Below, in pieces: positions 35,991-46,394 of a stretch of DNA of 64,000 nt. A program made the translations under genes and the position numbers. Within the stretch, counting starts at the first letter, position 1, and each line of letters starts with the position of its first letter. This DNA is from Siderastrea siderea. Taxonomy: Eukaryota; Cnidaria; Anthozoa; Scleractinia; Rhizangiidae. The stretch covers positions 17,831,683 through 17,895,682 of the forward strand of contig OZ034972.1 in NCBI GenBank assembly GCA_964030785.1. Reading direction: 5' to 3'. The notes below the pieces were generated by a model that was not told the origin of the DNA, ran no database searches, and saw only the letters and a list, made by a program, of their open reading frames with translations.

Positions 35991-37019
35991 GTTATCCAGT
36001 TGATGCTGTAAACCGAAAATAACGGCGCTATACGATGTCTGTCCTCAAGTGTGTGAGGCGGGGGGGGGGGGTACTCTGTGAGGTGCTGGGTGAGGGGTGT
36101 GCCACCGGGACACTGAAGCCCTTACGCACAGATCCATACGGGATGGGAATGCGACCCCCGGGCTTTGAAGTGTTGGCATTCGCGAATCTCGATCAACGAT
36201 TTTACTTCGAATACGCCGTTTTGTATACTTGACGTCTGGCAGAGTTTAATTCGCGTTGTAGTCCTGCATTTACTTAGCCGTAGTAAAAATTTCCACAGCA
36301 ACAAACACAGCAGAGATTTTACACAAGACGGACTCGTCAGTTTGAGAACGAATCTTGGCCGCAACAAACCAGTTCGGCTTACTTCGCCAATTCATGCACA
36401 TGTAATTTGTTTCTGTCTGTTTTCCTATTTTTAATTTCCAAGCGGGATTATTAGCTTTCGTACTTCCAACCAGCCTGACGGAGTCAATTCCAATACGAGA
36501 CAAACATTTTTAGTTTTCTAGTCGCATTACAATTTAAAAAGATCAAAGGACAATAATAAGAAACCCGAGCTGATAAGCAAGCGGTTTTTGCATAAGGTTA
36601 ATAAAATATATTTACTCTTGAAGAATTAAGCTGGATATTAATATTTCGTTCGTGTTCGAAAGCAAAGCAAAAGAATAAGCACTACAAGCCGAGAACCGTG
36701 AGATCATTATTAACTCCTGCATAAACGTGTCTTTGGCATGAACTAAATTTGGTATATCAAATTTCAACCCGCTTATTCAAATTAGACCGTGTTAACAAAG
36801 AATTGCTTATCATTAAAAACACAAAGAATAAACGAAAGAAAGCTTTTCCAGCCAAAAATATTATTCAAATAAACAACATATTTTACACTTCTGGGCAGCA
36901 AAGAACTTTCGATTTTCTTGCATGCGTGCACACGCAGACACTTCAGGTCTGTTCAGTGGTGACCGGTTATTCAATGTCTTGAATTTTACCTCTCAATCAA
37001 AAATACAGATAGATATCTG
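35991..37019 (+). other. Intron 10 stretch between array and nested complex
   Basis: 36060-36180 is a G-rich repeat-like stretch (gggggggggtactctgtgag). The rest shows nothing recognisable. Confidence 0.45.
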
Positions 37020-37470
37020 GCAACCGAACATCCTCGGAGACCCAGGGGCAGCTAGTCGGGACGACGGGATTTTCATGGGCGAAAGTTTACAACAAGAGCG
37101 GGAGGGCCCCTGGGCACTTACTCTTACCGAACGAGTTCCAGAAGCGTTTGAAATCCCGCCTTCTGATTGGCCAGAAAAATATTTTTCTGGCCAATCAGCG
37201 AAGAGGAACAGCCGGGCGACTCTCATGTCTTCTTACACGAGGTTGTTTTCCTCATCGAACGCCGTAGTAGCATGGCCCGTTCAACGGGAACATTTTTGAG
37301 GAGAGCTTCAGAAAAAATAAATAAATAAATAATAAATAAACGAAGTCGAGGAAATCGCAAACTATAACGTGGCCGCAAGAAAACAAACACTCACAGGGAA
37401 TTTTTCACGGCGGACTTATCGAAGGTATCGTAAATTTTTAGAGCTAGCGACTTCCCCTTTCTCCAATGTA

Positions 37471-37879
37471 ACTAATTATTTCTCCTTCTTCGTTGATCTT
37501 CGTCTGAAACTTTCCATCTCTGATGCACGGGCCACGCAACTATGTTGATCGAGCGTGTCATGTCACGTACTAGAGAGAACTAGTTCTCTCTAGCACGTGA
37601 CATGATGCATCGACCATTAAGCAGAAAATCGCCCAGATCGGCCTCCAGAAGCTCGGAAAAGCAATAAAAACGCAGCAAACACATAGCAGGTAATGTTTTT
37701 CAAACTGTATTTCCATTTTAATGCATTTTCAGCGGAAAACCGCCGATTACTTTCGATCGAATTTCAGTTCCATACAAACACTCATATTACGCTTTAGTTA
37801 ACTGTGGTTCCCACGCTCGAGCGACATAGTTGCTGGCCCGTGCATCGGAGATTTCAACGGATAAGGAGAAATAATTAGT
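37471..37879. mobile_element. Palindromic MITE, 409 bp, nested
   Basis: The ends actaattatttctcctt and its near inverse (aaggagaaataattagt) continue as longer diverged arms (gatgcacgggccacgcaact against agttgctggcccgtgcatcg). In the loop sits the palindrome atgtcacgtactagagagaa with ttctctctagcacgtgacat (37559-37602). The right end touches the TAA duplication of copy B. Confidence 0.8.
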
Positions 37880-37881
37880 AA

Positions 37882-40820
37882 GGGGCCGACCATTTAACTT
37901 TTGAGGGGGGGGGGGGTGGATGATTTCTGGTCAGCAAGCTTTTTTTTTCTAGCAACCTGGTGGGCAGGATATTTTTTTTCCTTCTAAATCCTCTGCAGGA
38001 TATTTTTTTTCCTCTTCATTTCTCTGCAGGATTTTTTTTTCCTCAAAAAAAAAAAAGAGTTCTTACATTAGTTTTCAATTCCAGCTGGAGCTTTGTTCAC
38101 AGACAAGACAACAAATAGATAAATCATAAGTGAAATGCATGGGCTTGAGTTTGTTTCATGGGATTATGAAAATCACTTACACCATTTTTTTTGTATGAGC
38201 TTACTAATTAGGGTTTGACATATATGCCGGCATAATTTCGAGCATAATACTATAGGTGGAGCATCGAGCATAATGCCGGCATAATAGTGCTATTTGCCGG
38301 CATAATAGTGCCATTTTGTGACATAACAGTTATTTATTTTTTTAGAGCTACAACTGTCCATTTATTAAGTTAGGGAAGGTACGTTTTTTCTTGGGGGGGG
38401 GAGGGCTGGGGCCTCAGAGGGGAGGGTCATCAGTGAAAGTGAGCACCAAAAGGGGAGGGCCATACCTCATGTGAGCTATTCAAGGGAGGGTCACACATCT
38501 TTTCCGGAATTTTTTAATGAGAATTTTTGTGAGGTTGCTTTCCATTTTTCTTACAGATTAAGTTTTTCTTTTCACCTACTTTAATTTAATTTGGTGTTTT
38601 ATAAAAGGTACTAGGTTGCATTTGTACATGTATATTATGCCATGGCACATAGTTTTTCTCGGAGGACTCGTGTCCTTTTGCGTCCGTATCGAGTAGTACT
38701 TGACTCAGGTATCGTTTCTTCAGCTTCTTGCTGTTGGCTATCCGCTGCCTGATCTCCTGAGTCGTTTAGTTCTGAAAAGTTAATAGTAGATTCAACAATG
38801 CGCTCTACCCTGTCGGAAATGTAGGAAATATTTGTTTTTGAGAGGCAGATTTCGCATGCTAAACAAATAAACCTTTCTGTTAAAATAACCAACAGCAATG
38901 CCGGCTAGTCGGAGAAAGAAGCGCGTGTATTTTCCCTTAGATATTTTATGTTCAAAACTTTTATAATACTCAAATACTTCCATATTCAAACTTCAGCTAT
39001 AAAACGTAAATATCCCACACTGATTGTTCGCATTTTCTTTGTTTCAGCGTGCACACATTCAATATCGAGATATATTCATATTCAAACACTTTGCGTTCAC
39101 AAGTGAAACGTTCTGAGGTTTCTACAGCATGGAACATACCATGTAGTAGTGAGGGGAGGGTCGCACTTTTGTCAGTCACCTAAAGGTGGGGGGTCAGGAG
39201 TGTTTTCATTAAAACGCAAGGGAGGGCCAACACTTTTTTGGGAAAAAAATCCCAAAATTCCCCAGCCCTCCCCCCCCCCCCCCAAGAAAAAACGTACCTT
39301 CCCTTAAAACTACAAAATTTCAAGCTATTTTAATGTTCTTCATGGTTCCCATTACTACCGAGCACTGTAGGCTTGTTCCCAGTGTATCCTCAAGTGGGTT
39401 GGATCTTTAGGCCTGGTTACTCTCATTATGCCAGGCTTCTATAAAGGCGTTCCTGGTTTTTATTTTCGCGCTTCAGGGGGGTCCGGGAAAAATTTTTTAT
39501 GGCATAATTATATATCTCATTTTAAAATACAAAAACATTGAAAATATAGATACATGTTACTGTTTACTTATTTATTTATTTATAGTTGACAACAAGAAAG
39601 GTTTGGATCTGTTTCTTTTTATACTGAATATATATTATAATAAAGATATATCTTATTTAAAAATATAAGAACATAGAAAAATATAGATACATGTTACTGT
39701 TATTTATTTACGGTTGACAACAAGAAAGGTTTGGATCTGTTTCTTTTTATACTGAATATGTTATAATAGAGATATATCTTATTTACAAATATTTAAACAT
39801 AGAAAAATATAAATACATGTTACTTATGGTTGACAACAAGAATCATAGAATAGTTTCATAACAAGAATTAAGGATTTAACCAAGGTTTGAAATGGCAGAG
39901 GGTGGGGAATTTAAAAATTTTAGTGACCCAAAATATTTGAAAATGTCAATCATTATAGCCCTTGGGTATGCCTGCACTCCCCCCATTGGGGCTAGACACT
40001 GATAGGTGCATTACTAAAACATCGCAAAAATCAGAAATGGCAAAAATGTTATATGTTATAAATGTTATGTTACATGAAAATGCTTCTAATCAGTTAAAAA
40101 GATTAAAAATGAACAAATTATTTTTCTTTGTCTAATAAAACTTGATTCTTTAAATAGAAAAATTTACCTCCATTACTGCTTGTGATATTATAAAGCTAAC
40201 GAGTTTGGATACAGTACGAGCCAGCGAGCCAGAAATCCCTAATCCCAATAAAAAGGCTAACCGCAAGCTACCTATAAAGGAACTGTAGGCTAACTGCAGT
40301 GCTAACTAGGTTAGCCAATGTGTAATTTAGGCTAACCATAATGGCTTGCATGACTCCTATGACTCGCGAGCCTTGTGAACCGTGCAAGCCAGAAATCCCT
40401 TTATATCCCATTATATAGGGCTAACCGCAAGCTACCTATTAAAGCTAATAACTGTAGGCTAACCGGAATGTTGTTTTGGCTAAACCAGAGTGTGACTTAG
40501 GCTAACTGGAGTGGCTCGCTGGCTCACAGATTGTCGGACCCTATAAAGCTAAGAATGCATTGCACATTCTGAACATAACCAACTCCAGAGTTTAAAGGGA
40601 GCAAGGGAAGAATGGTTGCAGTTTTGCTGGGATTTTGTAAAGTCCCCCTGGAATGATGAAATAGCTTTGCAACATTTTTTTTTCTTGCTTGCAGCAGTGC
40701 AAGAATTTTTTTTCTGTTTCATTTGTGCTGCATGCAATTTTTTTCTTCCGACAAGGGCTTGCAGGAAATTTTTTTTCGAAATCATCCACCCCCCCCCTCA
40801 AGAGTTAAATGGTCGGCCCC
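37882..40820. mobile_element. PIF/Harbinger-like element, copy B, interrupted
   Basis: Same ends as copy A (ggggccgaccatttaac and inverse), flanked by TAA at 37879-37881 and 40821-40823. Without the 931-bp insertion and its 3-bp duplication it is about 2005 bp, against 2011 bp for copy A. The two match almost base for base, including the internal repeat modules and even the homopolymer-rich ends. Visible differences are few (for example atcctctgcaggata for atgctctgctagatt). The near identity implies recent activity or conversion. Confidence 0.9.
38373..39303. mobile_element. 931-bp element inserted in copy B, TTA duplication
   Basis: Copy A reads taagttaaaac; copy B reads taagTTA, then gggaaggtacgttttttctt ... 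aagaaaaaacgtaccttccc, then TTAaaac. The ends are perfect inverted repeats of at least 27 bp and the duplication is TTA (38370-38372, 39304-39306), again PIF/Harbinger-like. The inside repeats gggagggtca-type words near both ends. A minus-strand frame (38635-38898, 87 codons) includes SDRVERIVESTINF and an STTRYGRKRTR tail; it has no recognised family and may be a remnant of a larger coding region. Confidence 0.92.
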
Positions 40821-41251
40821 TAACATCGTTTGCTCGAGTAGCTATTAGCCTCACGCAACACTTGAGAAAGGGGAAGTCGCTAGCTCTAAAAATTTACGAT
40901 ACCTTCGACAAGTCCGCCGTGAAAAATTCCCTGTGAGTGTTTGTTTTCTTGCGGCCACGTTATAGTTTGCGATTTCCTCGACGTCGTTTATTTATTTTTT
41001 CTGAAGCTCTCCTCAAAAATGTTCCCGTTGAACGGGCCACGCTCTCCTCAAAAATGTTCCCGTTGAACGGGCCACGCTACTACGGCGTTCGATGAGGAAA
41101 ACAACCTCGTGTAAGAAGACATGAGAGTCGCCCGGCTATTCCTCTTCGCTAATTGGCCAGAAAAATATTTTTCTGGCCAATCAGAAGGCGGGATTTCAAA
41201 CGCTTCTGGAACTCGTTCGGTAAGAGTAAGTGCCCAGGGGCTCTCCCGCTT

Positions 41252-42603
41252 TAACCTGCGATCAGGCCGAATTTTAGCATCGCTCTCATATTCTCTTACG
41301 TTGGTCGCTCGCTAAAATAGGGCCTGATACAATCTCTCACAGGAGTTCGTGTCGGCGGCCAAATTTTGGCCGCGGGAATCGCGCAATCTGATTGGCCCTT
41401 TAACAATAGAGCTGTCAACGGAAGTAAATCTCGCTCACAATTTCGATCCGACCGCCATCGCCAAGGAACAACCAAGGAACAAGTCTGCCGAAGTAAAATG
41501 TGTTGCTCTAATAAATTCTCGTCGTTCTAAGAGAATTGTCACCATTTCTTTCTCTCCTGAGAATGGCGTTCGGTTTGATACAAGCTGTCTCTCCCCTGGA
41601 GCAGAGAAGTAGAGCAACAGTGAAGTATTAGTGAAGTATGTATTCCGTTTTATCGCATCGTGTCTCGGAATTTTCATTTGACGCTTTCAGCTAGTCTTGA
41701 TAACATGAACAGAGTAGTGGTCGTTTCCGCGTTTTACGAAACAAAACGAACAGCAGACGAACAAGAATGATCAACAAGTCGACCGATATGATAATTCGGT
41801 AAACTTAACGGTAAACTGATGTTTGGCGAGAACCGCAATCAAGTCGCAATAACGATTTTCAGTTTATTTATTCATTGTTTAATACTTGTATCGTTTTATT
41901 GATCTTTGACATTGACATCAAAGGATCTGACTAGTTTTATAATAAATTTTCTTCGCTTTAAAATTCGCTGCTGTTTAGAGATAAAGTTCGCTGCTATTTA
42001 TAATCTCAAATATTTATCACTTCTGGAACTAAATTAAATTACAAAATACTCCTTCGTTTATAAACGGTTTTGTTTATATCTTTATTCTAAAGAATGAAAC
42101 TGAAGGTATTTCTCTTAAATGCCCAAGGTTTTTTTACGCAGAAAATCGGTGACAAATGCGAAGAGAATATTTCCAGATACCACCTGAAATGGGAAAGGAT
42201 TCAAGCATGCAGCATATCTTGGTACATGACAACCTCGTCGTGTTTTGAATTTTCATTCAGTTTCAGCTCAGACAGAGCAACCATGTACAATACCGCAACC
42301 TTCAAGTTAGCAATCGTGTAAATTTGAGTGCTTGTGTCTAGAAGATATATCGTAGCCTATGATTTTCTTATTTTGCCGACATTTGCGTGACTTTTTGCGA
42401 GTTGCCGTTATGGGCAATTTGCATACCGAGGATCGTGCAAGCAGACGAAATTTTGATTGGCTGTTCGGTTGAATGTCAATCAATCAAAAAAGTGGGCGGT
42501 AGACGTTCCGTAGAAGAATTGTATCAGGCTCTATTTTTCGTTTCGCCCGTCCCGCCTGAATGTTTCACCGAGCGAAACGAAAAAAGAGCCTGATCGCAGG
42601 TTA
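41252..42603. mobile_element. 1352-bp MULE-like element in right arm
   Basis: The ends taacctgcgatcaggc and gcctgatcgcaggtta are perfect 16-bp inverted repeats. The flanks CTCCCGCTT (41243-41251) and CTCCCGCTC (42604-42612) are a 9-bp duplication with one change. The uninterrupted left arm of the outer element supplies the empty site (ctcccgctcttgttg). Inner words (gggcctgata and tatcaggctct; ctgattggccc and ttgattggctg) suggest partly degraded longer arms. The 87-codon frame at 41349-41612 is not a recognised protein. Confidence 0.9.
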
Positions 42604-42690
42604 CTCCCGCTCTTGTTGTAAACTTTCGCCCATGAAAATCCCGTCGTCCCGACTAGCTGCCCCTGGGTCTCCGAGGATGGCAACCGAACG

Positions 42691-43388
42691 GATTTCAAAA
42701 CTGAAATCCAAAAACATATTCCGTACAAAAAAAAGCGAAAAATTCCATCAAGTTCTCGTGATCACGTGTTCCAACCGCTTGATCTGTCCGCGTGTTAAGA
42801 TCATGTTCCAAAATGTCACAGCGCCAACAAAATAATTCCGCGTGACACGTGCGTCACGCTAGAAACAAAAATAATCCGTGACAATCAAAAGAGCAGCGGC
42901 TTTGCGAACAAAATTACAAAAAATTATAGAAATCTGGATCAAACGTTCAGTTAAACAATTATTAAAATGCAAATCAACAATTAAAAACATCATTTACCGT
43001 ACTGTAGCGTTTACCCAGGTCTTGTAAAATCTATTTGAAGTCCGTGGTTCGGTTTGCATTTTAGTGCAAACTTTAGAGACTTTAGGTTAGGGTCTCTTGC
43101 AAATCGAAAGAATCTCAACGCAAAACGGCTTTTCGTTGCTGTAAAGAGCTCAATGTCTTCTTTTACGAGGTTGATTATTCCTCGGCTTGATTTCTTCCTA
43201 TTTTGGGCTCCAAAAGAGAAGTATCTTAAATTTTAAGAGAAGAAAAATACATCTTGAAAATTTAGGACAGATCGCATGCGGTAGGCCAAGAATCGGCCTT
43301 TCCCCAACCTCGTCCCCAGAGTCTTCTCGGTTTTGAAAGAGCCTGGTGGTGAGGTTGGGCGTTTCCCCTGCTACTTAAAACTCACAAA
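42691..43388 (+). other. Intron 10 stretch, nothing firm
   Basis: Includes a repeat-like gcctttccccaacctcgtcc stretch near 43298; no gene recognised. Confidence 0.4.
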
Positions 43389-43786
43389 TACCGTCGTTTT
43401 CATCTAAGCGTGGACACGTGACGGAAAAACATGTTCTAATTGGGTGTAAACGTGACATGTTTGACCGCCAAACTTTGAAGTTTGAAGGCTGTTAGAGCAT
43501 GTTTTGCTAACATGGTAGGTGTCAAGAAAACGAAGAAGACCAAGAAAATGGAGATTTTAGATTTTTTTCTTCGAGATTCGGGAATATTAAGCGGCACATA
43601 AGAAATCATGTTGACCTTGTCGAATATTTATACAAGTTTTGGCATTGAAACCCGATCACGCACGTAGGAATGCAAGTTTAACGGCCGTCAAATTCGAATG
43701 TTTGGCGGCCAAACATGCCACGTTTGATATCCAGTTAAAACATGTTTTTTTCTTCACGTGTCCACGCTTAGATGAAAACGACGGTA
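43389..43786. mobile_element. 398-bp MITE with TA borders
   Basis: Left ccgtcgttttcatctaagcg and right cgcttagatgaaaacgacgg are perfect inverses, followed inward by diverged arms (tggacacgtga and tcacgtgtcca; gtttgaccgccaaact and gtttggcggccaaaca). TA on each side suits a Tc1/mariner-type duplication. Confidence 0.88.
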
Positions 43787-43953
43787 TATGTGCAAAAGAG
43801 AGTTTCTGATTGGTTTATATGTCTCCTAAACATGCGTAGTAGGGGAGGTAGGAGATAAAGTGTCCTCCACGCGGAACATGCGTGGAGCACGGCTGGTTTT
43901 GGCTCTGCAGCCTAGCTCGAAAACAAGATATAAATAATTCATCAATTCGATCC

Positions 43954-44120
43954 AATAGCCCTTTTCACAGTTACCTTTTCTCATTTGCATTACAATGTTT
44001 TTGAACGTGGATGTGAGGCAATTTCGGGCAAAAACTACAAAATTGCCCGAAATTGCCTCACATCCACGTTCAAAAACATTGTAATGCAAATGAGAAAAGG
44101 TAACTGTGAAAAGGGCTATT
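43954..44120. mobile_element. Near-perfect foldback element, 167 bp
   Basis: The left arm from aatagcccttttcacagtta is repeated in reverse to gtgaaaagggctatt with a loop of about 11 bp; arms are about 78 bp with no visible mismatch. The motif TCCAAT stands on both sides (43951-43956 and 44120-44125), perhaps part of the target duplication. The matching open frames on both strands (HYNVFERGCEAISG) are one arm read twice. Confidence 0.92.
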
Positions 44121-44130
44121 CCAATGGCCA

Positions 44131-44284
44131 TAGACCTTTGTCACGCGGCGGCCATGTTGAGTCCCCAGAGAATAAAAAGCTTTGTTGTTGCACGTCTAAA
44201 CTCGTTTTCAAGTTTTTCACTGCGAGGCTAGACGTGCAAATGTTTTATTTTTATGCTAAATGGTAGCTGCGTGAAAAAGGTCTA
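44131..44284. mobile_element. 154-bp MITE with TAGACCTTT ends
   Basis: Left tagacctttgtcacgcggc and right gctgcgtgaaaaaggtcta are inverse with few mismatches. Inner words (gcacgtctaaactcg and cgaggctagacgtgc) are also inverted. It lies 10 bp from the preceding foldback. Confidence 0.85.
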
Positions 44285-44378
44285 TTACAGACCGTCGACG
44301 CCATCCACCACCCGTTCAATGCGCAAGGCAAATTCACGAGTTAAAAACGTCATCCGTTCTGCACGCACTGCGTGCCTA

Positions 44379-44672
44379 TGTTTTTTAAACGAACTGACAC
44401 CTCCTAAGGGCACGGAAATTAAAATAGATTGATAAAGAAAAGATTATCCTAAAATCTAAAGGGAACAGTTATCTACTGAAAAGGAAACGTAAAAGTGTAC
44501 TTTTAGGCCATGATTCAATGAATGCTTAGCAAAAGCAAGGAAATTCCCCGAATCGGCTTCTGTCTTGAATAACATGATGTTTACGTGCCAAGTCTTGTTA
44601 TTCCGACATCAAAAGGCCAATTCATGTCAGCTTGAATCGTTGGCTTTCAAAGCTCGCTAGCACCTTCGTTTT
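44379..44672. repeat. Orphan fragment of the 1-kb array unit
   Basis: Shares the array's order of words (gggcacggaaatt, ctaaagggaacagttatcta, ttttaggccatgattca, ccccgaatcggcttctgtct, caaagctcgctagcaccttc). It lies about 8.4 kb beyond the array, on the other side of the nested complex. Confidence 0.8.
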
Positions 44673-44712
44673 GAGAAGACGGCCGGACGGCCACTTTCCA
44701 ATCTAATTACCT

Positions 44713-44859
44713 GGCCCCAGTTGTTCAAAAGTTGGATGGTACTATCCACCGGATAAATCGCTATCCAGTGGATAAGTGTTAGGGAAACCAATTGCGTTAT
44801 CCACTGGATAGAGATTTATCCGGTGGGTAGCGCTATCCAACTTTTGAACAACTGGGGCC
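44713..44859. mobile_element. 147-bp palindromic MITE
   Basis: The ends ggccccagttgttcaaaagt and acttttgaacaactggggcc are perfect inverses; the interior is built of ggataaat, tatccagtgg and tatccactgg words, so most of the element folds on itself. Confidence 0.92.
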
Positions 44860-44985
44860 TGATCAATCTAAGGTGACTTGTAGATTTCTGCACGTCCTTT
44901 GACGAGGTGCGCCATGCGTGACAAATGTGGCAAACCCTTATCCAAACAAATGTATAAGCTGACAACGCGGGTGTTGCCAAGGGAT

Positions 44986-45208
44986 TAGCCTGTTCCAGGC
45001 GTTCAGATAGTGGAGCACGAGCGAAAAATAAAGCGAGCGAAAGAGCGGGAAAAAAAACAACAACAACAACAAGCGTTATTACCAAATAGAAGACGGGAGA
45101 CTGGGGGAGAGGACGTCCTCTTCCCCAGTCTCCCCTCGTTTTTTCCCGCTCTTTCGCTCGCTTTAGTTTTCGCTCGCGCTCCACTATCTGAACGCCTGGA
45201 ACAGGCTA
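44986..45208. mobile_element. 223-bp foldback element with 9-bp duplication
   Basis: Perfect CCAAGGGAT copies at 44977-44985 and 45209-45217. The ends tagcctgttccaggcgttca and its inverse continue as arms of about 70 bp (ctcgctttcgctcg-type words), then a second inner palindrome (gggagactggggga / tccccagtctccc). Of the elements in this window it has the cleanest MULE-like signature. Confidence 0.92.
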
Positions 45209-45217
45209 CCAAGGGAT

Positions 45218-46394
45218 GAGCCTGCTCATCCCAACAATACAATTACAAACATGTTAAGGTAACTGTGATTTACTTAAACGCCTTTACTTAAAATATGTTT
45301 CGGTCCTCATGTGAACGCGCGCGGTTTGCATTTGGTTTCACCACACATGTGGATATGCCGGTTATGTGTGTATTTTGCATGACTTGACTCGATCACACCC
45401 ACCGGTTTGACCTCACTGAAACTGCTATTCACCATGAAAAAAGCTCCTAGAAATTGCATTCTGCAAGGTCGAGATCAAACAGGTTAGATAAATTGGCTAT
45501 CTTGAAGCTACACTATTCTTACTGCCTGAAAAGTGAGAGGTTCTGTCAACATTTTTTCTGGAACTGTGTTCTTCATCCCTCTGCCTTGCTAGCGATCATC
45601 GCAATTTTGTCCCACAGTAGTTTAAAAAATGTCCTTGATTGTGTTTTCTGCAAGACTGTTCTACAGTCATTGTCTACGGGATTGTTTGCTGAAAGTTTAG
45701 TCGAACGAGTTGTGTCATAAGCCAAGAGTTTAAACATTTAGAGTTTCCAAAAAATTTTAATGACAAATTTAAGCAAGAAAAAGATAAAACGACTTTATTG
45801 TAGTTGAACTAGATAAGAAAATTATTTCAAGAATCTTGGCAAAAGGAGATGCCCTCCCTTTTACCTGTGATTCTCCAGTTTTAAGGTAAAGGCTTCTATG
45901 AGCCAACTCGTGAATGTAAATGTGAAATAAATCATTGAATTCTTAGTTGTATACTCCAGAAATAGCGATATGACTTTTCACCCTTGTACTGTGTGCTAGC
46001 ACTTTTAGTTCACGACATAATTCGAAGCATTTTGACCTTCCACGGGAAAATCTACACTAATGCTTATCCGTAACGAATGGCAGATGAGAGCTTTTCACAA
46101 CCGCTCAAACGCTTTGAACATCTGTTCGAACGGGCAACCAATTTTTTTCGAACGGAAGAGCACAAACGTTAAAACGGGCAAACAAAGTTTACGAACGAGT
46201 ATGAGGTTAAACCGTTCGAAAGATTAGTCTTAACTGTCCTGTTCCACATAGAATAGTCTTTCCAATCTTTACAAGAACCAAGAAAGTCAGCAAATTAAAA
46301 CATAATTTAAGACGTAAATTCTATCCCCGAGTGAACACAAACACAGTATGCAAATTCCGCGGGATGCAAATTTCACATTATTTGGATTTGCACG
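45218..46394 (+). other. Intron 10 stretch, mostly unassigned
   Basis: 45898-46030 (gccaactcgtgaatgtaaat, then gaaataaatcattgaattct) is a diverged relative of part of the 1.87-kb duplication at 57945-61679. Otherwise nothing was recognised. Confidence 0.45.

Larger units (their letters stand above)
37029..42680. mobile_element. Outer MULE-like element carrying four other elements
   Basis: Bounded by GCAACCGAA at 37020-37028 and 42681-42689, a perfect 9-bp duplication. Ends catcctcggagacccagggg and its inverse. The left arm 37029-37463 is repeated in reverse as 40864-41251 plus 42613-42680. The right arm is split by a 1352-bp element and has a 35-bp local duplication (ctctcctcaaaaatgttccc twice, 41007-41075). 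Both arms carry the palindrome ttggccagaaaaatattttt with ctggccaa. Between the arms lie the MITE 37471-37879 and the Harbinger-like copy B. No transposase frame was found, so it is probably a foldback non-autonomous element. Confidence 0.9.

Noticed and set aside
37157..37193. The ctgattggccag palindrome as a regulatory CCAAT site
   Set aside because: It is present in both arms of the outer transposon and is part of it; no promoter evidence here.
37029..41251. Whole inverted-arm structure as an assembly artefact
   Set aside because: Arms differ by small indels and a 35-bp duplication, and each layer has its own flanking target copies, which an artefact would not produce; long reads would still be the proper test.
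41349..41612. 87-codon frame within the 1352-bp element
   Set aside because: No transposase-like motif, and overlapped by an 80-codon minus frame; no support for either.
43826..44266. Two long frames on opposite strands sharing HYNVFERGCEAISG
   Set aside because: They are the two arms of one palindromic MITE, not two genes.
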